Assembly: GCA_016490735.1 (NCBI GenBank)
Contig: JAEMWC010000125.1
Location: 140,001-204,000 of the forward strand
Direction of reading: 5' to 3'
Source of the DNA: Pachyseris speciosa
Lineage: Eukaryota; Cnidaria; Anthozoa; Scleractinia; Pachyseridae
DNA length: 64,000 bases
Below the pieces are notes generated by a model. The model worked only from the letters and a program-made list of their open reading frames with translations. It had not been told where the DNA came from and did no database searches. Shown piece after piece: positions 1 to 11,634 of the stretch (the stretch's first letter is position 1; each line of letters starts with the position of its first letter). A program made the position numbers and the translations under genes.

Positions 1-470
1 AAGAAATTTTAACACAACAGAGCACAAAATATGCACTTTAAGAAAATACTAATTTCAACGTTAAATTCTATGTACCAGTGGGCTTTTTGTGGTGTGGAAG
101 TTAGCTAAAATTAGCTCATTCGCTGAAGCGTTTGAACCGTGGTATATTTAACGGTCAAAAACGGTTATATACCAGCAGCTTTTCCAAAATAATTTTGTGC
201 TTTAGAAAGACCAAGAGATGCCTTATGATCTGGCCAAGTCGCATTGATAGATGACAACGCGTTTATCTACACGAGCGATAACAAAATGCATCATTTTACA
301 CTATTTTCGGCAGCGTCACGGCGGTAAAATGGCGTTCTTCAAACTTTCCTCGATTTCAGAAAAAAGCAAGCGCTTCACGATCTTTGAATTCTATTTTCGA
401 AAATAACTCACCATAGGTGTTATTCAGGCAAGATATGGAGAATTTCGAAATTTGACGAGTGACGCCGGAT
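1..470. other. No gene recognised
   Basis: I see no coding region, RNA gene or clear repeat here. The only local structure is a weak inverted motif near 140-175 (TATATTTAACGG facing CGGTTATATA). Confidence 0.5.
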
Positions 471-471
471 T

Positions 472-1015
472 CTCGATATTTACAGAAATTGGCTCTTAAG
501 TGCTATATCTCTCTGTTACATGAACAAGCATTAAGGCTATACACCTTGAAATCACCCAGATCTTTCAGCAAGGTCCTTGTTACGAGAACTCAATCGTTTC
601 TTTGGAAGAAGACGAATTTCAACCTTATTCATCTCGGATAATGGCAGAACTTACAAAGTTTCTGTGGTGAAGAAGTTTGTTCTCAACAAGAACGTTGTTT
701 GGCACTACAATACACCCACAGCCAACTGATGGGATGGCGTTTTTGAAGTCTGCGTGAAAGTGGTGTAAAGGTGTCTCAAGAAAGTGCTTGGTGACTCGAA
801 GTAGAGCTATGAAGAGCTGGGATCTGTTTTATCGAAACGGAAGATGTTCTTAATTCCAGGGCCTTAACCTATGTCTATGATGAGTTTTCAGAAGTCCCTC
901 TTACACCTTCGTATCGTGTTATTGGTCGGCGGCTGTTGGAACAATCTCCTACCACAAATTCCACAATGAAAACTCTGGCTCGGCGGGAAAGATATTTGAA
1001 TCGTGTACTAACGTA
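472..1015 (+). pseudogene. BEL/Pao integrase fragment (copy 1)
   Basis: The translation near 545-660 gives the integrase core segment reading roughly LSVRSLLREL and then LFISDNGRTYK, as in BEL/Pao pol. The stretch is broken by stops and frameshifts and has no start. It matches 21,120-21,640 of the better preserved copy, including the short run NSTMKTLARRERYLNRVL near 960-1,010. After 1,015 the two copies diverge because copy 1 lost the following segment. The fragment cannot make a functional integrase. Confidence 0.7.
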
Positions 1016-1289
1016 TTTCCAAACTTGTGTGTTCTAACCTGCGTTTGGATGATATTGGACGTCAATGTTATGGGCAATTGACACCTGTATCCGCTGACTA
1101 GTAGTACGTGACCATATCTCGGGCTCAAGTTAAGACCTCATCGAGGTCAGCTGTTTTTTTTTTTTTATGTTTACCGCTTACCAGGTACTGGTTTTCGATT
1201 GGATCGCAGGCTTAAGCCAGGTGTAGGACACCCAAACCAAAACGAGGCTTAAATTTTTGCGCGCTTTCAGCGGCTCAAGATTTCACATT

Positions 1290-2340
1290 CAAGTTTGTTT
1301 CTTCATTTTGAGCACAACCACTCCTTCTTCTTCGAAGTTCTCCCTTTTAATTCGCGTAAAAGGCATGAAACTCAAGAACAACCTAAAAGATACTCCGGAA
1401 GGTGAATTTTCAACTGATAAAATGGAAGAGCAAAACACTTCTCTCAAGAAATTCTTAAAATTTGTATCCACTTGTATGGTGCCCGGATTGTGTGGTTGAA
1501 AAACAAAATGATTTAACGCTTCAAGGGCTTGTTCATTTTACCGCGGCATCTTGCAGCTCACCATGAAAGTTCACTTTCACCGGCATTAATGGGAGGAACG
1601 AGTAGCTCAAATTTGGTGGAAGAAGTTCTTTCTTTGGACAAACCATTTGCTATTTTTGTAGATGCGTGTTTTTACATTAGTTGATCGATGCGTATTTTCA
1701 AGTTGTAGATAGCTCGACAACACAGGTAACATAAATAAATTGAAGCATAGCATTTGAGGTTTAATCGTTATTACTTTTGTTCAGGAATGAAACTTGTATT
1801 TTTGTCTCGACTGGATATAAATAACAATCTACTCGATTTCACATTCAGTTTGTTTCTTCATTTTGAGCACAACAACTTCATCTTCTTCGAAGTTCTCTCT
1901 TTTAATTAGCGTAAAAGGCATGAAAACTCAAGAACTACCTAAAAGATACTTCGGAAGGTGAATTCTCAATTGATAAAATGGAAGAGCAAAACACTTGTCT
2001 TAAGAAATTCTTAAATTTTGGATCCACTTGTATGGTGCCCGGATTGTGTGGTTGAAAAACAAAATGATTTAACGCTTCAAGGGCTTGTTCAGTTTACCGC
2101 GTCATCTTGCAGCTCACCACGAAAGTTCACTTTCACCGGCATTAATGGGAGGAACGAGCGGCTCAAACTTGGTGGAAGAAGTTCTTTCTTTGGACAAACC
2201 ATTTGCTATTTTTGTAGATGCGTGTTTTTGCTTTAGTGGATGGATGCGTATTTTCAAGTCGTAGAAAGCTCGACAACACAGGTAACATAAATAAATTGAA
2301 GCTTAGCATTTGAGGTTTAATCGTTGTTACTTTTGTTCAG
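1290..2340 (+). repeat. Tandem ~0.55 kb repeat units, copy 1 array
   Basis: At least two units lie here, starting near 1,290 and 1,846, with partial and full units at about 4,556-4,730 and 4,850-5,415. Each runs from TTTCTTCATTTTGAGCAC through a TATAAATA-containing end (about 1,815-1,825 in the first). Units differ by a few percent. The same unit occurs three times at 22,186-23,520. Short open frames inside are not conserved between units, so I do not call genes. The TATAAATA and repeated structure would suit an LTR or promoter-type repeat, but this is not established. Confidence 0.7.
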
Positions 2341-4145
2341 GACGAAGACGTAGCTAGTAGAATTGCTTGTTAGTTGTTTTGCAAGCGAATGAGTGTTTTC
2401 CTTTGGTTGGCTGACTGTACATGATTTTTGACGTCAGTGTTTCTATAGTGTTAAGAACTGAAAGAAACGTTTGCCCTTATGTTATTGACACGTAATCGCA
2501 ATGAGTCCTCGTAAAGTATCTTTCATGTTTTGCGCGACGAGGGCAATTTCAGTAAATTTCTGAAAACACAAGTGATATTAATCCTTACTTTTACTCGGGC
2601 CCATGCGATTACCTATCCAAACTATCTTGATTGTTTAATTTCCTTTTTCTCTTTTATACGGCATTTAAGTTTATGTCTAAGCTTAACGTACTACGAAATC
2701 TGTTTGTTAAGCCCCGGCTAAAGATCAAACATTTTCATCCAACATCGTGTTTGTCACCCGTAACGTTTTGGTCGCTAAATGCATAGCAATGTTTGACCAA
2801 ACAGCGGACCAAGTGAGTTCAAAAAATGACTTTTTGGTATTATCGCTGAAATTTTCGACGTTATGTGGTTTATTTGGTTCCTTTTTACCGTTTGTGCACG
2901 ATTGTTTGTTGGAGTGGCTAAACTATCAAACATTTGTTCGTAATGCGAAATTTTGGATGAACATGTTTGATCTAAATCAAACATGGAAAGCCATTTGATG
3001 CATTATTGTGAGAGGTGGCTAAGCGATGAAACATGCTCTTCCAACGACGCTAGATGAAAATATTTGATCATTCTTAGATTGCTAAATTTTTTTTTCGAAC
3101 AGACACCCGCGTCGATTGTATTGTTTGTATTGTTTTGAGGTTTTTGAACCACAGTCAACTCCTGTTGACTGCTCTAAAAACAAAATATTGGCGCAAGGAA
3201 AGCCATGCGGTATTGCTCAATACCAGTAAAAAATAATAATCGTGGACCTCCGCTTTTAGGCGTGGCTAAATCTATATATTACACATTTATGCAGACAAAA
3301 CACCAGGAAAACAGTCGAGAATGGCAAAGGTAGAGAAGCTGTTGAAAGGAAGACATAACACAGTCCGTGCTGCATAGCTGATTACGGTGGATAAATCTCT
3401 TCGAAGGATTCTCATGAAGCGTCCGATTCAGAAACTCTACCCTCTAGAAGTTGACAAACCTCCTGTTGGAACTGCACAGAGAGTCAGGAATATAAACGTG
3501 AAGAGGATTAAAGGTGAGAAGGCATTCCAACAGTAGTTGCTGCACCATGAACAATGAAACTCTATGACTTTGAACATTGAACTTAAGTCTAAGTTGTTGT
3601 CGTTTCTTTTCACCTGATGATTGACTCTGTCAATAAGTGGGGAATGTGATGTAACCGAGTTAGGAATGGTATCGAGTATCGGATTGCAACACGAGGATCG
3701 GCGAGCATTCAAGAACATTCTTTTAAACATTGATTCAAGTCAGGCCGGTATTGAGGTCGAATGAAAGGTCGGATTATCTCAAAGTTCAGTAAATCGGAGT
3801 AGTTTTCGTAATTTAGTCTCAAGGGAATCTGTATCTATCGAAGTCATTAATAAAGAGTATGGTCGTTACAACAGTCTTAAAGCGCGGGATATTTCTGGTT
3901 TGAATCGCCTGAGTGGTAATTGCCAATGATATAGGGATTTCACTAATGGAGTAGAAGACATCAAATAGGCTCAGAAAATAATTCTCTTGTCAGCAATTTT
4001 GGCCGTTCTAATGCCCTTTTTCAGTTCTTAGACTTGTTCTTCAGTCATTAGCTTCAAAAAACAGACACGATAAAACACGTACAGCGAGTTTTTTTGAACA
4101 GCTTAAAAAAAAAACGCATCCCGCAGGAGTTTACATTAAAGTGCA
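1785..4145. repeat. 3.05 kb tandem duplication, first copy
   Basis: About 2.4 kb of this sequence recurs at 4,800-7,215 at an offset of roughly 3,015 to 3,082. It covers one ~0.55 kb unit, a ~1.8 kb stretch without genes and the BEL integrase tail. The copies are separated by unrelated sequence at about 4,150-4,545. Confidence 0.8.
3294..3536 (+). pseudogene. BEL/Pao integrase C-terminal tail
   Basis: The frame starting at 3,294 reads through MAKVEKLLKGRHNTVRAA, an in-frame TAG at 3,375, then LRRILMKRPIQKLYPLEVD and ends at TAG 3,534. The pattern KGRxxxVRAA followed by RRPxQxLYPLE is the usual end of BEL/Pao pol, after the integrase domain. It would follow directly on the integrase stretch that stops at about 21,735 in copy 2, so the pol end was split from its core by an inserted sequence. 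The same TAG is present in the duplicate at 6,376-6,617. Confidence 0.75.
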
Positions 4146-4550
4146 TATGAAGCGAAATTTTTCATTAGCTTGTGCGAACGAGCTTTCAATATGATTAAGA
4201 ACGGCGTTTATTTTATTGTGATAGCACTCTTGGTTGCCGAGTTATTCAAGATTTTGATTTGGGCAAATTAGAGGACTTGTGACGTTACAAGTTGGGCACA
4301 AAATGAAGTAAAAACGCAAAATATGGAATATCTGTGGAAATACTAAGTCTACAGGGTTGAAATTTAGCAGGTAGATGTGCTGCCGGAACTACACATTGTG
4401 ATAGTGGTGATGATGTCACCATAGCAACATACTCGTTACCAGACCTCTACCTTTCCAAGGGATAAAATCAGAGTTTCCCTCCCCAAGAAGTACTATTTGC
4501 TCTTGATGTTCATACGGTGGGTGCGAACAAATATGGACATTGCTGTTTTT
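4146..4550. other. Non-duplicated spacer, no gene recognised
   Basis: This sequence separates the two 3.05 kb copies and is absent from both. It has no convincing open frame. Confidence 0.5.
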
Positions 4551-4799
4551 GTAGATGCGTGTTTTTACTTCAGTGGATGGTTGCGTATATTCAAGTTGTA
4601 GAAAGCTCGACAACACAGGTAACATAACTAAATTGAAGCTTAGCATTTGAGGTTTAATCGTTATTACTTTTGTTCCGGAATGAAACTTGTATTTTTGTCT
4701 CGACTGGATATAAATAACAATCTACTCGTCTTGGACACAAAGACGTAGCTAGTAGAATTGCTTGTTAGTTGTTTTGCAAGCGAATGAGTGTTTTCCTCT

Positions 4800-7215
4800 G
4801 CTTGGCTTGCATTTTTGTCTCGACTGGATATAAATAACAATCTACTCGATTTCACATTCAGTTTACTTCTTCATTTTGAGCACAACAAGTTCATCTTCTT
4901 CGAAGTTCTCTCTTTTAATTCGCGTAAAAGGCATGAAAATCAAGAACTACTTAAAAGATACTCCGGAAGGTGAATTTCCAACTGATATAATGGAAGAGCA
5001 AAACACTTGTCTCAAGAAATTCTTAAATTTTGGATCCACTTGTATGGTGCCCGTATTTTGTGTGGTTGAGAAACAAAATGATTTAACGCTTCAAGGGCTT
5101 GTTCAGTTTACCGCGGCATCTTGCAACTCACCACGAAAGTTCACTTTACAATTCACCAGCATTAATGGAAGGAACGAGTGGCTCAAACTTGGTGGAAGAA
5201 GTTCTTTCTTTGGACAAGCCGTTTCCTATTTTTGTAGATGCGTGTTTTTGCTTTAGTGGATGGATGCGTATTTTCAAGTCGTAGAAAGCTCGACAACACA
5301 GGTAACATAACTAAATTGAAGCTTAGCATTTGAGGTTTAATCGTTATTACTTTTGTTCCGGAATGAAACTTGTATTTTTGTCTCGACTGGATATAAATAA
5401 CAATCTACTCGTCTTGGACACAAAGACGTAGCTAGTAGAATTGCTTGTTAGTTGTTTTGCAAGCGAATGAGTGTTTTCCTTTGGTTGGCTGACTGTACAT
5501 GATTTTTGACGTCAGTGTTTCTATAGTGTTAAGAACTGAAAGAAACGTTTGCCCTTATGTTATTGACACGTAATCGCAATGAGTCCTCGTAAAGTATCTT
5601 TCATGTTTTGCGCGACGAGGGCAATTTCAGTAAATTTCTGAAAACACAAGTGATATTAATCCTTACTTTTACTCGGGCCCATGCGATTACCTATCCAAAC
5701 TATCTGGATTGTTTAATTTCCTTTTTCTCTTTTCTTCGACCTTTAAGTTTATGTCTAAGCTTAACGTACTACGAAAACTGTTTGTTAAGCCCCGGCTAAA
5801 GATCAAACATTTTCATCCAACATCGTGTTTGTCACCCATAACGTTTGGTGGCTAAATGCATAGCAATGTTTGACTAAACAGCGGACCAAGTGAGTCCAAA
5901 AAATGACTTTTTCGTATTATCGCTGAAATGTTCGATGTTATGTGGTTTATTTGGTTGCTTTTTACCGTTTGTGTACGATTGTTTGTTGGAGTGGCTAAAC
6001 TATCAAACATTTGTTCGTAATGCGAAATTTTGGATGAACATGTTTGATCTAAATCAAACATGGAAAGCTATTTAGTGCACTATTGTGAGAGGTGGCTAAA
6101 CGATGAAACATGCTTTTCCAACGACGCTAGATGAAAATATTTGATCATTCTTAGATTGCTATTTTTTTTTTTTCGAACAGACACCCGCGTCGATTGTATT
6201 GTTTTCTTGTAATGTTTTGAGGTTTTTGAACCACAGTCAACTCCTGTTGATTGCTCTAAAAACAAAATATTGGCGCAAGGAAAGCCATGCGGTATTGCTC
6301 AATACCAGTAAAAAATAGTAATCGTGGAGCTTCGCTTTTAGGCGTGGCTAAATCTATATATTACCCATTTATGCAGACAAAACACCAAGAAAACAGTCGA
6401 GAATGGCAAAGGTAGAGAAGCTGTTGAAAGGAAGACATAACACAGTCCGTGCTGCATAGCTGATTACGGTGGATAAATCTCTTCGAAGGATTCTCATGAA
6501 GCGTCCGATTCAGAAACTCTACCCTCTAGAAGTTGACAAACCTCCTGTTGGAACTGCACAGAGAGTCAGGAATATAAACGTGCAGAGGATTAAAGGTGAG
6601 AAGGCATTCCAACAGTAGTTGCTGCACCATGAACAATGAAACTCTAAAACTTTGAACATTGAACTTAAGTCTAAGTTGTTGTCGTTTCTTTTCAACTGAT
6701 GATTGACTTTGTCAATAAGTGGGGAATGTGATGTAACCGAGTTAGGAATGGTATCGAGTATCGGATTGCAACACGAGGATCGGCGAGCATTCAAGAACAT
6801 TCTCTTAAATATTGATTCAAGTCAGGCAGGTATTGAGGTCGAATGAAAGGTCGGATTATCCCAAAGTTCAGTAAATCGGAGTAGTTTTCGTAATTTAGTC
6901 TCAAGGGAATCTGTATCTATCGAAGTCATTAATAAAGAGTATGGTCGTTACAACAGTCTTAAAGCGCGGGATATTTCTGGTTTGAATCGCCTGAGTGGTA
7001 ATTGCCCATGATATAATGGAGTAGAAGACATCGAATACGCTCAGAAAATAATTCTCTTGTCAGCAATTTTGGCCGTTGTAATGCCCTTTTTCAGTTCTTA
7101 GACTTGCTCTTCACTCATTAGCTTCAATAAAGGAGAGACGATCAAACACGTACTGCGAGTTTTTTGAACAGCTTTAAAAAAACGCATGCCGCAGGAGTTT
7201 ACATTAAGTGACATG
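4800..7215. repeat. 3.05 kb tandem duplication, second copy
   Basis: Second copy of 1,785-4,145. It includes a ~0.55 kb unit (4,850-5,415), the ~1.8 kb non-coding stretch and the BEL integrase tail. The later part of this copy continues into the LINE at 7.2 kb, as in the distant duplicate. In the distant duplicate about 810 bp (equivalent to 6,340-7,155) has been deleted. Confidence 0.8.
6376..6617 (+). pseudogene. BEL/Pao integrase C-terminal tail, duplicate
   Basis: Near-identical to 3,294-3,536, with the same internal TAG and the same LYPLEVD ending. The shared nonsense codon shows that duplication followed inactivation. Confidence 0.75.
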
Positions 7216-7523
7216 AAGGCATTTAAAGAATTCATTATTTTTCCGGGAAATGAAATTTGGCTAAGTTGTGAGGTAAACAAAGTAAATTTCATTTAGCGTA
7301 AAAACTGTCTTCGTTATTTCGTCCTGTCCAGGTATTTGGCTCTCGTAGTTTGCTGTATTTTGATTTAATTTTTTTCTGTGGTATGTTGCTTGTTCGTTTT
7401 TTGTTGCCATTTTGATTATTTTGTTGTTTTTGTAGCCGTCGAGATAAGTTTGCTGTGGAGGTATTTTGCTGTCGTTTCCTTCTATTTTCAAGGCATTGCA
7501 CTAAAAGTAAAGAACACGAACTT

Positions 7524-7790
7524 TTCCAGTATAACTTTATTTTAACAGGTAATAGGAATATCGAATTCCAAAGGGTTTTACTGACCGTAAAAAGGTTCGC
7601 AGGAAGGCAAGGGCACTGAAGGGAACTGCTTTTGTAATATACGATCGAAGACCTGCCTAAGGAACTGATTGACAGGCGACGTTTCCTGCTGCCCAACTTA
7701 AAAGCTGCGAAGGAGCAAGGGCAGAGAGCCAACTTTAGCGCTTTAGAGCCGGACAAGCTGTATGTCAATGATAACTTGGTCTCAGAGTAA
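7524..7790 (+). pseudogene. LINE ORF1-like protein, C-terminal part
   Basis: One frame reads through IEFQRVLLTVKRFAGRQGH, a TGA, a TAA and then DLPKELIDRRRFLLPNLKA followed by DKLYVNDNLVSE and a stop. The pattern DLPKEhhxRRxxLLPxLKxAKExG ending in DKLYVN is typical of the C-terminal domain of L1/Tx1-type ORF1 proteins, which bind the element RNA. Two internal stops make it a pseudogene. The long open frame on the opposite strand (7,289-7,852) is an antisense shadow. The ORF2 remains follow about 470 bp downstream on the same strand. Confidence 0.6.
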
Positions 7791-8255
7791 AACCTAATTA
7801 ATTCGATTGTCGCTTTTGCAGCTTCTTTTGATTTCACGTAGCCATTTGACAATTTTACCTTGAGTAATTATCGTTTTTCTGGGAGCTGGGATGATTTTGA
7901 AATATAAATCTATCGAAAGCAGAGATGCAAGTAGCAATACCACGACCACGAAGTGCTTGCTTCATGTGGATGTTATTTTGTGCATGTGTATATGTTCTCT
8001 TTTGTACTGGGGAAAATATAGTGATATCAAAATATGAAATATGAAAATATAGTGATATCAAAATGGAAATAAGAGTCAGTGCTTACCATCACTTATTCAA
8101 AGTAGAAAGCAAAAAAATGTCTCGCAAAAAGGAGGAAGACCGCAACAAAAGACTGGAAGAACTAGACAATGTCCTTTCCCAGGAAAATAACGCTAACGAA
8201 ATTAAAGAAAAACAACAGGAAACATTAGACTAAAACAGTAAGTTTCAATACTTTA

Positions 8256-10064
8256 CGAAAACAAAGGGAAAGTTGAAATCATCCGGTCTAAAGCCAGGTC
8301 GATTGAGTTAGGCGAACAGCCAACAAAATATTTCTTCATTTTAAAAAAGCGAAATTATAATCGTAAAATAATCAGAGGAGTGAAACGGTAGGAGGGAGAA
8401 ATTTTACACGAAGAAAAGGAGATATTATTGAATATTGAACATTTTTATAGAGATCTGTTTACATCCGACCGTGCGAAAAGTACATGCGACTTATTCGAAT
8501 CTTTTGTCGAGAATCTTGAAACACCAAAACTTCAGGATAACGAACGTGACAAATTCGAAGGAGAAATCTCTCTTAAAGAATATAACAATGTCATGCGGAC
8601 ATTCGCTAAAGGGAAATCCCCAGGTGATGACGGACTCGCGTGGGAGTTCTACAAATCGTTTTTTGACTTGTTTGGGACAAGATTTAGTTGAGTGCTTTAA
8701 CACGTCGTTTTACCTAAAGAAGATTCAGATCCTACTGATCTCTCTAACTGGCGACCAATACCTCTCCTTAATATAGATTACAAAATTGCATCCAAAGTTA
8801 TAGCTAAAAGTCCTAATGCACTTAATCAATCCGGATCAATCAGGTTTCATTAAAGGGAGATACACTGACCAAAATATTAGACTGATTAACGACATATGGC
8901 AAACAAAAAAGAAAATATGATAATTACAATTTTGAGGAAAAATTGCAAAAACTTGAATCTGCTAATGATATCTTGCAGCCTCGAAATCTTACACTGTTCG
9001 GAAGATGTCTTATAACAAAAAATTTAGCTATCTCGCAGCTTGTACACCCGATTTCGATTCTTTATTTCCTAAAGAATATATTAAGGCCGCTGACTGTGAA
9101 ATATTGAAATTCATTTCGAAAAGAAAGAGTGACAAAATCAAGCGTAAAGCTATGTTTCTAGACTATAACCAAGGTGGCTACGTGCACCCAGCGTGGAAAG
9201 TATGTCTAAATCTCTCAAACTAGTTTGGATCTCGAGATTCTTAATAAAGGACCAAAGCAATGAGTCCTGGAAGGTTATTCCAGAACATTTTTTGTTTTGA
9301 TAAGTACGGTGGGTTAAAATTTTGTTTCGTTCTAATTATGACCAAACATTTCCTGAGAAAGCACATTTCCCAAACTTTTACAAGTTATTGTTTCATTATT
9401 TCGTTGAACTTAAATCCTCTTACCATCCCCAAGGCAGTGATCAGGAATGGGTTAGATTCAATAACAAACAAATTCGCATAAATGGTCGAACAATTTTCTA
9501 TTGGAGCTGGTTCAATAGGACTGCTACTTTCATTCAAGATCTTCTGAGTGCGGATGGGAAGTTCCGCTCTCACGCAGAGTTCGTTACAAAATACGATTTA
9601 AACTCCAATTTCTTCTTTCTGATATCACTAAAAATTTGCTAAATATGAAAAATAAGTATTATTACTGGCTTCTGATGAAAAAATCCGAGGTACAAACACA
9701 CATTGAAGGGGATTGAAAAATGGCAGAGAGATTTACAGTTACACGCCACCACGATTGATTCTTTTCTTAGCAGTGCATAAGGATAGTTATGCAGGTTGTA
9801 TCAGCAATCTCACAGCCTCTTATTGATAGGGCAAGAGCAAAACTAATGGACAAATCCACCTTTATTTCAGCGAGCGAGTTCCAACTAACTACTTATATCA
9901 CTATAAACTTGCTTAAAATGAAAAATAGGTATTATTACTGGCTTCTGATAAAAGATCCGAGGTACAAACATACATTGAAGGGGATTGAAAAATGGCAGAG
10001 AGATTTACAGTCACACGCCACCACGATTGATTCTTTTTTCAGCAGTGCACAAGGAGAGTTATAA
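8256..10064 (+). pseudogene. Tx1/L1-type LINE ORF2, RT core deleted
   Basis: From 8,256 the frame gives a linker (EQPTKYFFILKKRNYNRKI), a stop, then NIEHFYRDLFTS and KGKSPGDDGLAWEFYKSFF, the N-terminal edge of a LINE reverse transcriptase. A frameshifted stretch gives NWRPIPLLNIDYKIASK and then QSGFIKGR-like sequence near 8,830. The palm, including the YxDD active site, is missing: the next recognisable stretch near 8,935 is the post-RT region (LTLFGRCLITKNLAISQLV). The C-terminal part continues in several frames to YYYWLLIKDPRYKHTLKG. The last ~250 bp are tandemly repeated (9,640-9,780 against 9,895-10,060). The same deletion is in the duplicate at 25,490-27,425. Confidence 0.75.
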
Positions 10065-11060
10065 CTAAGCCGTCTGTAAAAGGTTCAGCAGCCAAGACAA
10101 CCTTTCATAATTGAGCCGTCTGAAAAAGGTCCAGAGGCAGAGAGAAGAGGATCGGATCCTGGTTTGGTTGGCATTTTTTCCAGCATCAAGAAGGCAACCG
10201 GGAAAGCTCTGTGATCTTTGGATGTTACTGGCAAATGATCTGAAAAGACAGAAAATAATGTAGTAAGTGACGGACGGAGAGACCGAGGACGTGTTATGAT
10301 CAGTAGGTGAAGTGATGGGTGGGTAAGGCACAGAGGTTGGTTTGTGAATGAGAAAGAATTGAACTGAGTCACTTCTTAATGATACCGGCGAAACGTATGT
10401 ATACAAACAGATCTCTTATTTCGCCTGACAAAAATTTGAATTTAAAAAGAAAATGACGGTGAATATAAAGGCTATGCAAGAATCTCACGGTTCTTGATAG
10501 GCTTTGTTTGAAAATACTCTTCTTAGTTTTGGGTAAACTCAAATTCGCAGGGAAGAGTTCCATAATTTTTCTCCCCCGCTGTAAGAAAATGAACCCAGTG
10601 TGACCTTTAAATATACGCGTTCGCCAGTTTCAACATTGAGATAAATACTGTAAGGCGTGAATTGTACGCGTTGCTGAATTAAAATGAAATCTTTATTTAA
10701 GCGTTAGAGGACGCAAACAGCATAGGAGCATTAATTATCTAAATTAGAGGAACAAATTTATTTACCCTCTGTGTTACTTTAGGTTACACTGCTGTAAATG
10801 GAAGCCTTTAGCATGAAGCCTAATCTTAAAGCAGTTACTGAAGTTAAAATTACAAAACCATTTAGGGCTCAACAGATGATTAAAGCTTCACCGACTATTT
10901 GAGGGAACCTGGGATGTCATTCCAAAAGAAAAGCTTGAATTACACCGACATCACTGCATGTAAGAGAACGGTGTATCTTCCGTAAGCCACTTCTAAGCCA
11001 TCTCTATCCCCTTGTGCTTGCAGAGTTCTTTCATCATGTGCATTAACCAAATTAGAGTTG
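10065..11060. other. LINE 3' flank, no gene recognised
   Basis: Follows the LINE stop and is duplicated at 27,426-28,430. The 113-aa and 95-aa antisense frames at 10,065-10,406 overlap each other in different frames and look like chance. Confidence 0.4.
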
Positions 11061-11203
11061 CAGCTAGTTTTAAAGAGATTTAATAAGCGTCCCCTCGCTT
11101 AACCGCTCTCCTTCGAAAAAGAGACGAAATACGGTATCCGATGACAAACAAACCAATTTCGTGCCGTTAAACCTCACAGTCTTGCGGATTTTGGCGTTCT
11201 TAC

Positions 11204-11387
11204 CTTTTCCATCTGTTGTCTTAAGTTCTTTTCCCTCCAGTGGGAGTGGTGTTCTTGCCTTATGCATAATCTGAATAGAGGAAAAAGGAATCGTTTGCGC
11301 CGGTGTAACATCAACTAATACCAATATATAGAAATGCGCCGATTTAATAAACGTAAGTTAACGACTTACCTCGCCTACTGCAGACAT
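11204..11387 (-). other. Two spliced mini-exons behind a TATA box
   Basis: On the minus strand, ATG at 11,387 opens a six-codon exon (MSAVGE) that ends exactly at GAG|GTAAGT (11,370/11,369). A 99-bp gap follows, with a pyrimidine-rich acceptor ending TCCTCTATTCAG. Then comes a 67-nt exon (11,270-11,204) that stays in phase, reads IMHKARTPLPLEGKELKTTD and ends at AAAAG|GTAAGA. A TATA box lies upstream at 11,511-11,519. All splice sites are kept in the duplicate at 28,568-28,751. I do not recognise the protein and found no third exon. It could be the 5' end of a captured host gene or the leader of a mobile element. Confidence 0.4.
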
Positions 11388-11510
11388 TCTTGCCTAAAGT
11401 TTACGATTTGAACACGGCTTAATTTGAAGCGCCTCAGCAACGGACAAAATACAACTTGACTTTCCACAAATCAGGAAAGAAAGTTATGAGGAGAAAGCCG
11501 CAGGTTGAAC

Positions 11511-11519
11511 TTTTATATG
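11511..11519 (-). promoter_or_regulatory. TATA box of mini-exon unit
   Basis: Minus strand reads CCATATAAAAG about 125 bp before the candidate start codon. The same motif is present in the duplicate near 28,900. Confidence 0.4.
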
Positions 11520-11634
11520 GGACGTTGCGAAACCCATGATGTACTTGTGTTTGCAGCATGACCGGATTTAGTCACGATTCCCCGCATTGTACGGTAGCGA
11601 TGGTTTTGACGCCGACGAATTGGCGCTGAGAACA

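Noticed and set aside
4876..5256. 126-aa plus-strand frame in the ~0.55 kb repeat
   Set aside because: The other repeat units carry stops and frame changes in the same stretch, so the frame is not conserved.
7289..7852. 187-aa minus-strand open frame (and its copy at 24,596-25,135)
   Set aside because: It is antisense to the LINE ORF1 remains, whose plus-strand translation gives a recognisable domain. It has no family features of its own.
10065..10406. 113-aa and 95-aa minus-strand frames (and copies at 27,426-27,767)
   Set aside because: Two overlapping frames both open, no family match. Conserved only because the block was duplicated recently.
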